A DNA stretch of 50,835 bases from JAKACU01 sp021821185 (lineage in GTDB: Bacteria; Bacillota; Bacilli; Alicyclobacillales; SLC66), in the NCBI GenBank assembly GCA_027343965.1, contig DAHWJX010000094.1:1-50835 (forward strand). Direction: 5' to 3'. The notes beneath the pieces were generated by a model that worked only from the letters and a program-made list of their open reading frames with translations, did not search any database and was not told the origin of the DNA. Shown here piece by piece: positions 8,921 through 16,814 of the stretch. Numbering within the stretch: position 1 is the stretch's first letter; each line of letters opens with the position of its first letter. The position numbers and the translations under genes were made by a program.

Positions 8921-8997
8921 GGGCCTATAGCTCAGCTGGCTAGAGCGCACGACTGATAATCGTGAGGTCAGTGGTTCAAGTCCACTTAGGCCCACCA
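8921..8997 (+). tRNA. tRNA-Ile (anticodon GAT)
   Basis: A 77-nucleotide cloverleaf. Acceptor GGGCCTA (8921-8927) pairs with TAGGCCC (8987-8993), and CCA is encoded at 8995-8997. The D-arm GCTCAGCTGGCTAGAGC is typical. The anticodon stem CACGA/TCGTG encloses loop CTGATAA with anticodon GAT at 8955-8957. The T-arm GTGGTTCAAGTCCAC is canonical. It stands alone, with its own promoter and terminator, rather than inside an rRNA operon. Confidence 0.97.
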
Positions 8998-9013
8998 TAG
9001 TTGGCAGATACTT

Positions 9014-9064
9014 ACAACGTTCTATGATACTCATTGAGTTGAAACATAGATGCGTTGTTTTTTT
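9014..9064 (+). terminator. Intrinsic terminator of tRNA-Ile
   Basis: ACAACG (9014-9019) and CTATG pair with CATAG and CGTTGT (9053-9058), with an internal mismatch, followed by a run of seven T. Confidence 0.7.
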
Positions 9065-9092
9065 ATTCGCGATGGTTGAGGGGGTACCTTTT

Positions 9093-9308
9093 ATGATCAT
9101 TACTGGGACAAGAGTCATACTTGCCGTGGTAGCGCTTGGCGTATTTTTATTGGCTCAAGGCAAACAGCGTCGAGTATCAGACGCGTACTTGCAACGAATT
9201 AAGGAAAGGCAACATCGAGAATTGGAAGAGGCTTTGATGGAGCAAGAGCAATTCGATCAAAGAAAACATGATCGCGAGAAAATTGAGGCAGAGGATAAAG
9301 GCGAATGA
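9093..9308 (+). CDS. Small single-pass membrane protein, unknown
   Basis: A 71-residue protein starting at ATG 9093 behind GAGGGGG. Residues about 5-22 (TRVILAVVALGVFLLAQG) form one membrane segment. The rest is a highly charged, probably helical or coiled-coil tail rich in Glu, Gln, Lys and Arg. An upstream in-frame ATG at 9024 is unlikely because it falls inside the tRNA terminator. It is followed 26 bases or more later by the AI-2E-family gene. I do not recognise the family. Confidence 0.6.
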   Translation: MIITGTRVILAVVALGVFLLAQGKQRRVSDAYLQRIKERQHRELEEALMEQEQFDQRKHDREKIEAEDKGE

Positions 9309-9329
9309 GATACTTGTAGCCGCATATAC

Positions 9330-9354
9330 TTTCTGTGACTGCTTGTCACAGAAA
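9330..9354 (+). repeat. Perfect 10-bp inverted repeat before the AI-2E-family gene
   Basis: TTTCTGTGAC (9330-9339), a five-base loop, and GTCACAGAAA (9345-9354). No T-run follows on either side, so it is not an intrinsic terminator. It precedes or overlaps the start region of the next gene and could be an operator or an mRNA hairpin. Confidence 0.55.
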
Positions 9355-10450
9355 GGAAACGGGGGCGGCGCATTCATTGAATTTGCGTGATCGCAAGGAT
9401 CGTGCTTTGTATGTGTCTATCCTGAGCTTCATCGCGTTAGCGTGTATCGCGCTAATCGGGCAATTACGGAGCTTTTTTTATGACGTGTGGGACATCCTGT
9501 GGGCTGTTCTGTCACCACTTGTCATTTCAATTATTTTCACGTATGTGTTACGTCCTGTGGTGGATTATTTGGCGCGAAAAAAAGTACCGAGAACCGTTGC
9601 TATATTGCTGATCTACTTGGTGACAGTTGTCATCATTGCCGTCTTGTTTTTGAATATGATGCCGATACTGGTGGCTCAAACTACCGCCTTTGTACGACAA
9701 TTGCCTGTATATATAGCGATGTTTGACTCGGTTTTGGATCATTTATCGTTTGTCACTCGTGTTTTGCCTAACGGAATGCGCGTGGGACTTGAAAAAGCTT
9801 TGTTGCAAGTCGAATCAGGATCCTTATCTTGGCTTACCAGTGTTATTTTGGGTGTAAAAAATCTGATTGGTGGCCTGATCTCAGCATTTGTTGTCCCTTT
9901 TCTCATCTTTTACTTGCTTAAAGATTACCGTCTATTCACTGGCCTTGTGGTTCGTTTGTTTCGACGCAAGTCACAAGATACTGTCGAACGTATCTTGCTC
10001 AACATTGACGAATCATTAGGGCGTTATGTGCGTGGTCAATTGCTTGTGATGGGGTTAGTGGGTGTAGCAACTCTTGTCGGGCTTCTCGTCATCCATATGC
10101 AGTACGCCCTACTCCTTTCGTTGATCGTGGCATTGACGAATATCATTCCTTATGTTGGACCATTTTTGGGCGCGGCACCTGCTTTATTCATGGCGTTTGG
10201 CGTGTCAAATACAATGCTGTTGAAAGTTCTGTTGGTTAACCTTGTAGTGCAGCAATTAGAGGGTAATGTATTCTCGCCTTGGATCATGGGGAAGACCATG
10301 AACTTACATCCTTTGCTTATCTTACTTGCGGTCATGCTAGCCGGAGAAGTGGGTGGAATTACGGGCCTTATTTTTGCCGTGCCTATCGTTGCGGTCATTA
10401 AGGTGATAGTTGATGAGGTGCATCGCGAATCTCGAGATTTCCGGCCTTGA
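9335..10450 (+). CDS. AI-2E family transporter-like membrane protein
   Basis: Polytopic membrane protein of up to 371 residues (PF01594, formerly UPF0118). It has an N-terminal pair of membrane helices, a central amphipathic region, and conserved C-terminal helices with VVPFLIFYLLKD, YVRGQLLVMG and NIIPYVGPFLGAAPA. Family members include a proposed AI-2 exporter and sodium/proton antiporters, so the substrate is unknown. The start is uncertain. GTG 9335 lies inside a perfect hairpin, whereas TTG 9377 follows a GGGGGCGG tract and yields 357 residues. The stop codon overlaps the -35 box of the 5S rRNA promoter. Confidence 0.85.
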   Translation: MTACHRKETGAAHSLNLRDRKDRALYVSILSFIALACIALIGQLRSFFYDVWDILWAVLSPLVISIIFTYVLRPVVDYLARKKVPRTVAILLIYLVTVVIIAVLFLNMMPILVAQTTAFVRQLPVYIAMFDSVLDHLSFVTRVLPNGMRVGLEKALLQVESGSLSWLTSVILGVKNLIGGLISAFVVPFLIFYLLKDYRLFTGLVVRLFRRKSQDTVERILLNIDESLGRYVRGQLLVMGLVGVATLVGLLVIHMQYALLLSLIVALTNIIPYVGPFLGAAPALFMAFGVSNTMLLKVLLVNLVVQQLEGNVFSPWIMGKTMNLHPLLILLAVMLAGEVGGITGLIFAVPIVAVIKVIVDEVHRESRDFRP

Positions 10451-10475
10451 CATAGCTTGTACTTTCATGTATATT
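10447..10475 (+). promoter_or_regulatory. Strong promoter of the 5S rRNA gene
   Basis: Consensus TTGACA at 10447-10452, a 17-base spacer and TATATT at 10470-10475. The predicted start near 10482 coincides with the 5S gene. Confidence 0.8.
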
Positions 10476-10483
10476 ACTTTTAG

Positions 10484-10603
10484 TGCTTGGTGACCATGAC
10501 GGAGGGGACACACCCGTTCCCATCCCGAACACGACGGTTAAGCCCTCCAGTGCCGATGGTACTTGGACCGCAGGGTCCTGGGAGAGTAGGACGTTGCCAG
10601 GCA
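10484..10603 (+). rRNA. rrf: 5S ribosomal RNA, stand-alone copy
   Basis: About 120 nucleotides. The ends TGCTTGGT and GCCAGGCA pair to form helix I. The conserved loop segments CACACCCGTTCCCATCCCG, GGTTAAGCCCTCCAGTGCC and GGGAGAGTAGGACGTTGCC are all present. No 16S or 23S gene is adjacent. The gene has its own strong promoter and terminator and lies between two protein genes. Confidence 0.95.
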
Positions 10604-10606
10604 AAT

Positions 10607-10637
10607 AAAAGCCCCTCTTTTATAGAGGGGCTTTTCT
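10607..10637 (+). terminator. Intrinsic terminator after 5S rRNA
   Basis: AAAAGCCCCTC (10607-10617), loop TTTTATA, GAGGGGCTTTT (10625-10635). GC-rich stem followed by T4. Confidence 0.9.
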
Positions 10638-10650
10638 ACTATTGAACGGG

Positions 10651-10680
10651 TTGCAACCATAAAACAGGCTTTGGTATAGT
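10651..10680 (+). promoter_or_regulatory. Promoter of the alaS operon
   Basis: TTGCAA at 10651-10656, an 18-base spacer and TATAGT at 10675-10680. The resulting leader is under 20 bases, too short for a T-box. Confidence 0.6.
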
Positions 10681-10701
10681 TAATGCACGATCGGGGGTTT
10701 T

Positions 10702-13353
10702 TTGGTGAAAGCTAGCGAAGTTCGTCGAAAATATGTGGAGTTTTTCAGGGAAAAAGGGCATGAGATTGTACCTAGCGCAAGTTTGGTGCCGAAAGATGAT
10801 GCATCCTTGCTGTGGATTAATAGTGGCATGGCACCCTTAAAACGCTATTTTGATGGGCGAGTGGTACCTGATAATCCTAGGTTGACGAATAGCCAAAAGT
10901 GTATTCGAACCAACGACATTGAAAATGTCGGGAAAACAGCGCGACATCACACGTTTTTTGAGATGCTCGGCAATTTTTCGATTGGTGATTACTTTAAGCG
11001 CGAAGCCATTCACTGGGCGTGGGAATTTCTCACCCAGCGTTTAATGATTGATGCGACTAAATTATCGATCACGATTCATCCTGAAGATGATGAAGCTTAC
11101 GCGATATGGCATAAGGAAATTGGTGTTGCAGACGACAAGATTTTGCGATTAGAGGATAACTTTTGGGATATTGGGGAAGGACCGTGTGGCCCGAATTCGG
11201 AACTCTTTTTCGATCGTGGCCCAAGTGTTGGCTGTGGTCGTAAAGAATGTGACGCAAGCTGTGACTGTGATCGACACTTAGAAATCTGGAACCTTGTGTT
11301 TAGTCAATACAATCACAATCCCGATGGCTCATACACGCCGCTTCCTAAAAAGAATATTGATACAGGCATGGGTCTAGAGCGAACGGCTTCCGTACTGCAA
11401 GGTGTTAGCACAAACTATGACACGGATTTGTTTCAACCGATTATTCAACAGGCAGCCGATCGTTTGCACATCCGTTATGGCGAAAAAGAAGAATGGGATG
11501 TCGCCTTAAAGGTTATTAGCGACCATCTGCGTGCTGTTGTCTTTTCGATCGCTGACAGTGTATTGCCTAGTAATGAGGGACGCGGTTATGTGATTCGCCG
11601 TCTGCTTCGTCGGGCTGTTCGCCATGGAAAACAACAAGGAATGGAGCAACCTTATCTTTATCAACTTGTGGGCGTTGTGGCGGACGTGATGGGGGATTAT
11701 TACCCCGAATTATTTGAGAAGCGTGCCTTCATAGAGACTGTTATCAAGACAGAAGAAGAACGCTTTTTCGAGACGCTCAGTGATGGCGAAGCGTTGCTGG
11801 CAAAAGCTATTGCGCAAGTTAAAGAAGCAGGTACCAAGGTTCTCCATGGTGAGCAAGTGTTTAAGTTGTACGATACGTATGGTTTCCCAGTCGACCTTAC
11901 CGAGGAAATTGCACTAGAAAGCGACATAACGATCGATCGCGAAGGTTTCTCGCAAGCGCTTGAAAAGCAACGTGAGCGTGCAAGGAATGCGCGTCAAGAC
12001 AATGATAGCATGCACGTGCAGACGACTGTGCTAAGAGACCTTGACGTGAGTAGCGAATTTGTCGGTTACACCACGCCATCTGTATCCGGCCACATTGTGG
12101 CGATGATGGCTGATGATGTTGTGATCAAAGAAGCTTCACTTGGCGATCGAATCCAAGTGGTCTTAGATCGAACGCCGTTTTATGCAGAAAGTGGCGGACA
12201 AGTCGCCGATCGAGGAGTTATCTTTGGAGAAGGTTTTGAGCTTTCTGTCAAGGACGTGTTAAAGGCGCCCAATGGGCAACATATTCATGATTGTGAGGTT
12301 TTTATGGGGACGCCTTGTGTGGGGGCGACGGTAACCAGTACGATCGATAGGGTTCGCCGATTTGACGTGACCAAAAATCACACAGCAACCCATTTGATGC
12401 ATAAGGCATTGCGTGATGTGCTAGGTATACACGTAGCGCAGGCTGGGTCTCTTGTCGAGGATGAACGTTTGCGTTTTGACTTTTCTCATATAGGCGCCAT
12501 GACAAAAGAAGACATGGCACGTGTGGAACGCAATGTTAATGAACAAATTTGGAAAGATATTGCTGTCACTACGGAACAAATGAATTTGCAAGAAGCAAAA
12601 GACCTTGGAGCTATGGCGCTTTTCGGTGAAAAATACGGCGATATTGTGCGTGTAGTGAAAGTTGGTGCGTACTCCACAGAACTTTGCGGAGGATGTCATG
12701 TCGAACATACAGGGCAGATCGGCATGTTCAAGTTGCTCTCGGAGACTGGAATTGGCTCAGGTGTTCGGCGTATCGAAGCGGTAACGGGGCGATTTGCTTA
12801 TGAATATATGGTGGTACAAGAAAAGCTTTTATCTGCGGTAGCTGAAAAATTGCATGCCAACCCTATGCAAGCACCTGATCGTCTGGTTTCTGTTCTTGAC
12901 CATGTCAAAGAACTCGAACGTCAAGCCAATAGCTTGACGGACACGGTAAGTCGTTTGGAATCTGTGCAATTGCTTACTCAAGTCGAACAAGTTGAGAATG
13001 AGTTCATCCTTGTGACGCAGGTCGACAATAGAGACATCGATGCTCTACGCAATCTTGCCGAACAGTTGCGACAAAAACGTGGAGATTTAGCGATTGTCCT
13101 TGGTTCTGTCAAAGATGGACGGGTTGCGTTTGTGAGTGTCATCCCGCAAATATGGCAAGCGAAGGGACTGCATGCAGGCAAATTGGTCAAAGAAGTGGCG
13201 CAGATAGCCGGTGGTTCAGGTGGCGGACGGCCGGATTTGGCACAGGCGGGTGCCAAGATCCCTGACAAACTTTTCGAGGCCCTGCGTACAGCGAGAACCT
13301 TACTAAAAGAAGGTTTTTTACAAAGCATCTCGAATAGTAGCCAAAAGGCCTAG
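10702..13353 (+). CDS. alaS: Alanyl-tRNA synthetase
   Basis: Class II synthetase of about 883 residues that charges and edits tRNA-Ala. The catalytic core starts with YVEFFREKGHEIVPSASLVP. The editing domain carries the zinc/Ala-Ser clearing residues HTATHLMHKAL (HxxxH) and CGGCHVEHTG (CxxxH). A C-terminal C-Ala/DHHA1 domain ends with GGSGGGRPDLAQAG. TTG 10702 is directly followed by GTG 10705, and either may start. GTG has the better spacing from TCGGGGG. Unlike hisS-aspS there is no T-box. ireB follows after 28 bases. Confidence 0.96.
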   Translation: MVKASEVRRKYVEFFREKGHEIVPSASLVPKDDASLLWINSGMAPLKRYFDGRVVPDNPRLTNSQKCIRTNDIENVGKTARHHTFFEMLGNFSIGDYFKREAIHWAWEFLTQRLMIDATKLSITIHPEDDEAYAIWHKEIGVADDKILRLEDNFWDIGEGPCGPNSELFFDRGPSVGCGRKECDASCDCDRHLEIWNLVFSQYNHNPDGSYTPLPKKNIDTGMGLERTASVLQGVSTNYDTDLFQPIIQQAADRLHIRYGEKEEWDVALKVISDHLRAVVFSIADSVLPSNEGRGYVIRRLLRRAVRHGKQQGMEQPYLYQLVGVVADVMGDYYPELFEKRAFIETVIKTEEERFFETLSDGEALLAKAIAQVKEAGTKVLHGEQVFKLYDTYGFPVDLTEEIALESDITIDREGFSQALEKQRERARNARQDNDSMHVQTTVLRDLDVSSEFVGYTTPSVSGHIVAMMADDVVIKEASLGDRIQVVLDRTPFYAESGGQVADRGVIFGEGFELSVKDVLKAPNGQHIHDCEVFMGTPCVGATVTSTIDRVRRFDVTKNHTATHLMHKALRDVLGIHVAQAGSLVEDERLRFDFSHIGAMTKEDMARVERNVNEQIWKDIAVTTEQMNLQEAKDLGAMALFGEKYGDIVRVVKVGAYSTELCGGCHVEHTGQIGMFKLLSETGIGSGVRRIEAVTGRFAYEYMVVQEKLLSAVAEKLHANPMQAPDRLVSVLDHVKELERQANSLTDTVSRLESVQLLTQVEQVENEFILVTQVDNRDIDALRNLAEQLRQKRGDLAIVLGSVKDGRVAFVSVIPQIWQAKGLHAGKLVKEVAQIAGGSGGGRPDLAQAGAKIPDKLFEALRTARTLLKEGFLQSISNSSQKA

Positions 13354-13381
13354 AATGTTATAGGCAAAGAGGTGTGAGCTG

Positions 13382-13642
13382 ATGTCATCTTTTGATGAAA
13401 CGATGCACTTTCCTGCCAGACCCGATGGGCAATCGCGAGCTGAATGGGCGCTGTTGTTGGCCTATGAAGCATTGGTTGATAAAGGCTATAATCCTATCCA
13501 TCAGATTTCTGGGTACCTGTTATCAGGAGACCCGGCTTATATCACAAGCCATAAAGATGCTCGGGATGTCATTCGTCAGGTAGAACGTGATGATCTTATT
13601 GAAGAATTGGTACGGGCTTATGTTCTTACAAGGTTGCCATGA
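13382..13642 (+). CDS. ireB: IreB family regulatory phosphoprotein (YrzL/UPF0297)
   Basis: An 86-residue protein that closely follows the family pattern, with MSSFDETMHF at the start, GYNPIHQISGYLLSGDPAYI in the middle and RDDLIEELVRAY near the end. In Enterococcus IreB is a substrate of the Ser/Thr kinase IreK and influences cephalosporin tolerance. Its function elsewhere is open. The conserved alaS-ireB-ruvX-yrzB order is retained, and its stop overlaps the ruvX start (ATGA). Confidence 0.93.
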   Translation: MSSFDETMHFPARPDGQSRAEWALLLAYEALVDKGYNPIHQISGYLLSGDPAYITSHKDARDVIRQVERDDLIEELVRAYVLTRLP

Positions 13643-14055
13643 GACAGATGGGAATTGACTATGGAGATGTACGAATCGGCATTGCATTAAGCGATCTGCT
13701 GGGAATTACAGCACAGTCGTTCACTGTGATCGATCGGAATAAAACGCCTGACATCATGCAAACCATAAGAACGATAGTATCGGAACACGATGTAGGGGAG
13801 ATTGTGGTCGGATGGCCTAAAAACATGAATGGAACACTCGGCGAACGAGCGCAAAAAACGGCTGCGTTCGTCGAGGAATTAGAACAGCAATTCTCGTTAC
13901 CGATTCATTTGATGGATGAACGCCTGTCCACGGTTGGGGCCCATCGGTTGCTATCAGAAGGCGATGTTAGCAGCAAGAAGCGAAAGAAAGTGGTTGACAA
14001 AGTTGCAGCTGCGCTTATACTGCAAGCTTATATGGATAAAAGGGGGAGATCATGA
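13639..14055 (+). CDS. ruvX: Putative pre-16S rRNA nuclease / Holliday-junction resolvase-like (YqgF/RuvX)
   Basis: RNase H-fold protein of 138 residues. The first acidic residue is in GIDYGDVRIGIA, followed by EIVVGWPKNMNG, MDERLST and VVDKVAAALILQAY, which carry the acidic active-site set. The family matures the 16S rRNA 5' end in E. coli, and the resolvase label is historical. It overlaps ireB by four bases and yrzB by one to four bases, so the block is translationally coupled. Confidence 0.93.
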   Translation: MRQMGIDYGDVRIGIALSDLLGITAQSFTVIDRNKTPDIMQTIRTIVSEHDVGEIVVGWPKNMNGTLGERAQKTAAFVEELEQQFSLPIHLMDERLSTVGAHRLLSEGDVSSKKRKKVVDKVAAALILQAYMDKRGRS

Positions 14056-14327
14056 TGCTCGATGATTTGTTACAGGGCTTAGTGGTTTTGACCGACGAGT
14101 CTGGCCATGAAGAAGAGTATCGCGTCTTGCGTGTGGCTGAATTAGATGGTAATCACTATGCATTATTGCAATCTATTGTCGTCCATGATGAAGAACCAAT
14201 CATTTTGCGTGTCGAAGGCGACGTCGAAGGTGATGCGGCTTCTTTGGTTGGGATTGATGATGATGACGAGTGGGATCGTGTTGCAGAAGTATTTGATGCA
14301 CTTTTATTTGACTTTGATGAGGATTAG
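14052..14327 (+). CDS. yrzB: DUF1292 acidic protein (YrzB)
   Basis: A 91-residue, strongly acidic protein with a beta-rich core (LVVLTDESGHEEEYRVL, HYALLQ, EEPIILRVEG) and an Asp-rich tail, typical of DUF1292. The start is one of the two adjacent ATG codons at 14052 and 14055, overlapping the ruvX stop. Its function is unknown, and its position between ruvX and mltG is conserved in Bacilli. Confidence 0.88.
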   Translation: MMLDDLLQGLVVLTDESGHEEEYRVLRVAELDGNHYALLQSIVVHDEEPIILRVEGDVEGDAASLVGIDDDDEWDRVAEVFDALLFDFDED

Positions 14328-14342
14328 GGATAACTGTAACTT

Positions 14343-15431
14343 ATGCGCATCGTAAAAACGAAATGGTTTATTGGACTACTTGGTCTACTGGGTGTGGCTA
14401 TTGCTTTAGTTACGTACTGGCTCGTGGAGACCTCGGTAAAGCCACAGGGTTCATCGCGTCAGACTTGGGTGACGATACCTGCAGGTGCTTCCACACCACA
14501 AATAGCTTCCATTTTAGAAACACACCATGTGATTTCGGATGGGTTCTTTTTTCGCGTTTATTTGTATGTGACAGGTAATGCCTCAGACCTGCAGGCAGGT
14601 GAGTACAAATTTGCTCCGCGTTTAACATTGCCACAGGTTGTCGCCGAGCTAAAAGCTGGGGCGGTCATATATAACACGGTATCAGTCACGATTCCTGAAG
14701 GATATACTGTTAAGCAGATTGCCAACGTTTTAGAGCAAAATGATATAGTCTCAAAAAGGGCTTTTATGACAGAAGTCAAAAAAGGTCAGTTTTCTTATGA
14801 CTTTTTACCAAAAATGAATGCACAAAATAAACTGGTGCGTGATCGGCTAGAAGGGTATCTTTTTCCTGATACCTACGATTTTTTGCGGCACGAACCAGCG
14901 TATAATGTGATCTCGACGATGCTACAGGAAACAAACCGGGTGTTTTCTCCTGCAAGGATGAATCGTATCAAACACATGCGCATGAGCGTAGCACGTATCC
15001 TTACGGTTGCGTCCATGATCGAACGAGAAGCAGAATTAAACAAAGAGCGACCGATCATTGCAAGTGTTATTTATAATCGTCTTAAGATTGGCATGAAGTT
15101 ACAAATTGATGCTACCGTGGAGTATGCTCTAGGTGGTGTGCTTAACTTGACGGATGCCGACTTGTTGGTGAATAACCCCTATAATACTTATGTTCATTAT
15201 GGTCTTCCTCCTGGACCCATCGCAAATCCTGGACTCTTATCGATTGAAGCCGCACTTCATCCTGCTACGACGAATTATTATTTCTACGTTGCAAAATTTG
15301 ATGGTAGCGGCGGTCATTACTTTTCTACAACGTTTGCACAACAACTTGCCAATGAAGTAAAGAGTCAGCAAAACTATGCGCGCTATGAGCGCGGATTATC
15401 TGTTCCTCCGCATGCCGTGCACAAACCCTAA
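14343..15431 (+). CDS. mltG: Endolytic murein transglycosylase MltG (YceG family)
   Basis: A 362-residue cell-wall enzyme that cleaves nascent glycan strands. It has an N-terminal membrane anchor (about 8-28), a LysM-like region (about 40-130) and a YceG catalytic domain. The catalytic Glu is in SMIEREAEL (Glu227). Other family stretches are GYLFPDTYDF, YNRLKIGMKLQIDATVEYAL, YNTYVHYGLPPGPIANPG and the HPATTNYYYF-like segment. ATG 14343 has no strong ribosome site. The gene ends 53 bases before sigK. Confidence 0.94.
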   Translation: MRIVKTKWFIGLLGLLGVAIALVTYWLVETSVKPQGSSRQTWVTIPAGASTPQIASILETHHVISDGFFFRVYLYVTGNASDLQAGEYKFAPRLTLPQVVAELKAGAVIYNTVSVTIPEGYTVKQIANVLEQNDIVSKRAFMTEVKKGQFSYDFLPKMNAQNKLVRDRLEGYLFPDTYDFLRHEPAYNVISTMLQETNRVFSPARMNRIKHMRMSVARILTVASMIEREAELNKERPIIASVIYNRLKIGMKLQIDATVEYALGGVLNLTDADLLVNNPYNTYVHYGLPPGPIANPGLLSIEAALHPATTNYYFYVAKFDGSGGHYFSTTFAQQLANEVKSQQNYARYERGLSVPPHAVHKP

Positions 15432-15484
15432 CATGTTCACTGTCCCGTTTGCATAGGTTTTACCGCACACGGGAGGTGACACAT

Positions 15485-16180
15485 ATGGCTCTATTTACGG
15501 TATTGGCTTTATTGGTTAGGGAATTAACCGTCTTTGTTTCATATGTAAAAAACCATACATTTCCCCAACCTTTGCAGGCAGCTGAGGAAGAAAAAGCGTT
15601 AGCACACTGGAAACAGGGTGACATAAACGCGAGAAATACGCTTATTGAGCACAATCTTCGTCTCGTGGCACACATCGTGAAGAAGTATGATCAAGGCAAA
15701 GTGGATTCAGAAGATCTGATTTCAATTGGAACGATTGGTCTCATAAAGGGCATTCAAACGTTTGATGCGGATAAAGGTGTACGTCTTGCCACGTACGCCG
15801 CACGATGTATCGAAAATGAAATTTTGATGCATATGAGAGCGCAAAAAAAGGTCAACAAAGATGTGTCCATCCATGAGCCGATTGGTCAGGATAAGGAAGG
15901 CAATGAAGTGTCATTGCTAGATATCTTGGGAGGAGATGGAGAAGAGGAGATTGTTGAACTGATTCAATTTCGCATGGATCGAGATCAGGTATATGATGGG
16001 CTTCGCGTGTTGACGGATCGTGAGCGCGACATCATTTGGGCGCGTTTTGGTCTGCCTTATGGACACGAAAAAACGCAGCGTGAAATTGCGCGTGAACTTG
16101 GCATTAGTCGTTCGTACGTATCTCGTATTGAAAAACGGGCCTTAGAAAAATTGCAAGAACAGTTTCGTAAGGACCCTTGA
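15485..16180 (+). CDS. sigK: Sporulation sigma factor SigK (pro-sigma-K), uninterrupted
   Basis: Late mother-cell sigma factor of 231 residues. The N terminus MALFTVLALLVRELTVFVS is a hydrophobic pro-sequence. By alignment to B. subtilis pro-sigma-K, SpoIVFB would cut after Ser19, leaving YVKNHTFPQPL. Region 2 (NLRLVAHIVKKYDQGKVDSEDLI, ATYAARCIENEILMHMRA) and region 4 (REIARELGISRSYVSRIEKRAL) are complete. ATG 15485 has the ideal GGGAGGTGA upstream. Unlike B. subtilis, the reading frame is continuous and needs no skin-type excision. It shows the organism is a spore former. Confidence 0.95.
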   Translation: MALFTVLALLVRELTVFVSYVKNHTFPQPLQAAEEEKALAHWKQGDINARNTLIEHNLRLVAHIVKKYDQGKVDSEDLISIGTIGLIKGIQTFDADKGVRLATYAARCIENEILMHMRAQKKVNKDVSIHEPIGQDKEGNEVSLLDILGGDGEEEIVELIQFRMDRDQVYDGLRVLTDRERDIIWARFGLPYGHEKTQREIARELGISRSYVSRIEKRALEKLQEQFRKDP

Positions 16181-16183
16181 CTT

Positions 16184-16213
16184 TTGCTTTCTATTCACTT
16201 TCTGTGGTACGAT
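16184..16213 (+). promoter_or_regulatory. Extended -10 promoter of the yqeG operon
   Basis: TTGCTT at 16184-16189, an 18-base spacer and TACGAT at 16208-16213 preceded by TGG (extended -10). It rules out an upstream ATG at 16212 as the yqeG start. Confidence 0.55.
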
Positions 16214-16241
16214 GGGGCGTATTGAAGCTAAGGACGGGATG

Positions 16242-16814
16242 ATGGACGTGTTAAAGAGACTGTATCCTACGGAGTACGTCTCATCCATTTATCACATCAA
16301 TGTATCGCGATTGTGGGATGAAGGCAAGCGGGCGATTATTACTGATTTGGACAATACATTGGTCAGATGGAATGCGCCAAGTGCTACCCCTAAATTGGTT
16401 TCGTGGCTGAAAATGGTACAGGATACGGGATTTCGAGTATGCATCTTATCGAATAATGATCGTTTGCGCGTGACGGAATTTGCAAAACCACTTGGACTTA
16501 TTGCGTTAGACATGGCACGAAAACCACGTCTTAGTGGGTTTCGGCACGCGTTAAACCTCCTTCAAGTGAGTGTGGCGGAAACAGTCATGATTGGTGACCA
16601 GGTTTTTACAGATATCCTTGGTGGCAATAGGATGGGCATGTATACCGTGCTTGTGGCGCCTATTCATGAACAAGAATATATTGGCACTCGTGTGATGCGG
16701 CGCATGGAACGGATCGTGTTGCGGCGTGTGCCGTTATCACAGCATATGGAGTATTTCTCTTATGATGGCGAACAACCATCGATAGATCTACCGAAAGGGC
16801 GGAACGATTTGTGA
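16242..16814 (+). CDS. yqeG: YqeG family HAD-IIIA phosphatase
   Basis: A 190-residue HAD-superfamily hydrolase. The nucleophile motif is DLDNTLV, motif II is ILSNN, and the metal-binding motif is MIGDQVFTDILGGNRMG. ATG 16242 follows AAGGA with good spacing (ATG 16239 is possible). Members are annotated as phosphatidylglycerophosphatase-like, but the substrate in Bacilli is unproven. It is the first gene of the conserved yqeG-yqeH-aroE-yhbY-nadD-yqeK-rsfS-yqeM operon and overlaps yqeH by four bases. Confidence 0.93.
   Translation: MDVLKRLYPTEYVSSIYHINVSRLWDEGKRAIITDLDNTLVRWNAPSATPKLVSWLKMVQDTGFRVCILSNNDRLRVTEFAKPLGLIALDMARKPRLSGFRHALNLLQVSVAETVMIGDQVFTDILGGNRMGMYTVLVAPIHEQEYIGTRVMRRMERIVLRRVPLSQHMEYFSYDGEQPSIDLPKGRNDL

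Noticed and set aside
8447..9118. A 223-codon open frame on the minus strand
   Set aside because: It runs antisense through the end of iscS, the zinc-ribbon gene and the tRNA, and has no family features.
9330..9354. Hairpin as an intrinsic terminator
   Set aside because: No T-run follows on either strand.
15485..16180. A skin-like element interrupting sigK
   Set aside because: The frame is continuous through all sigma regions.
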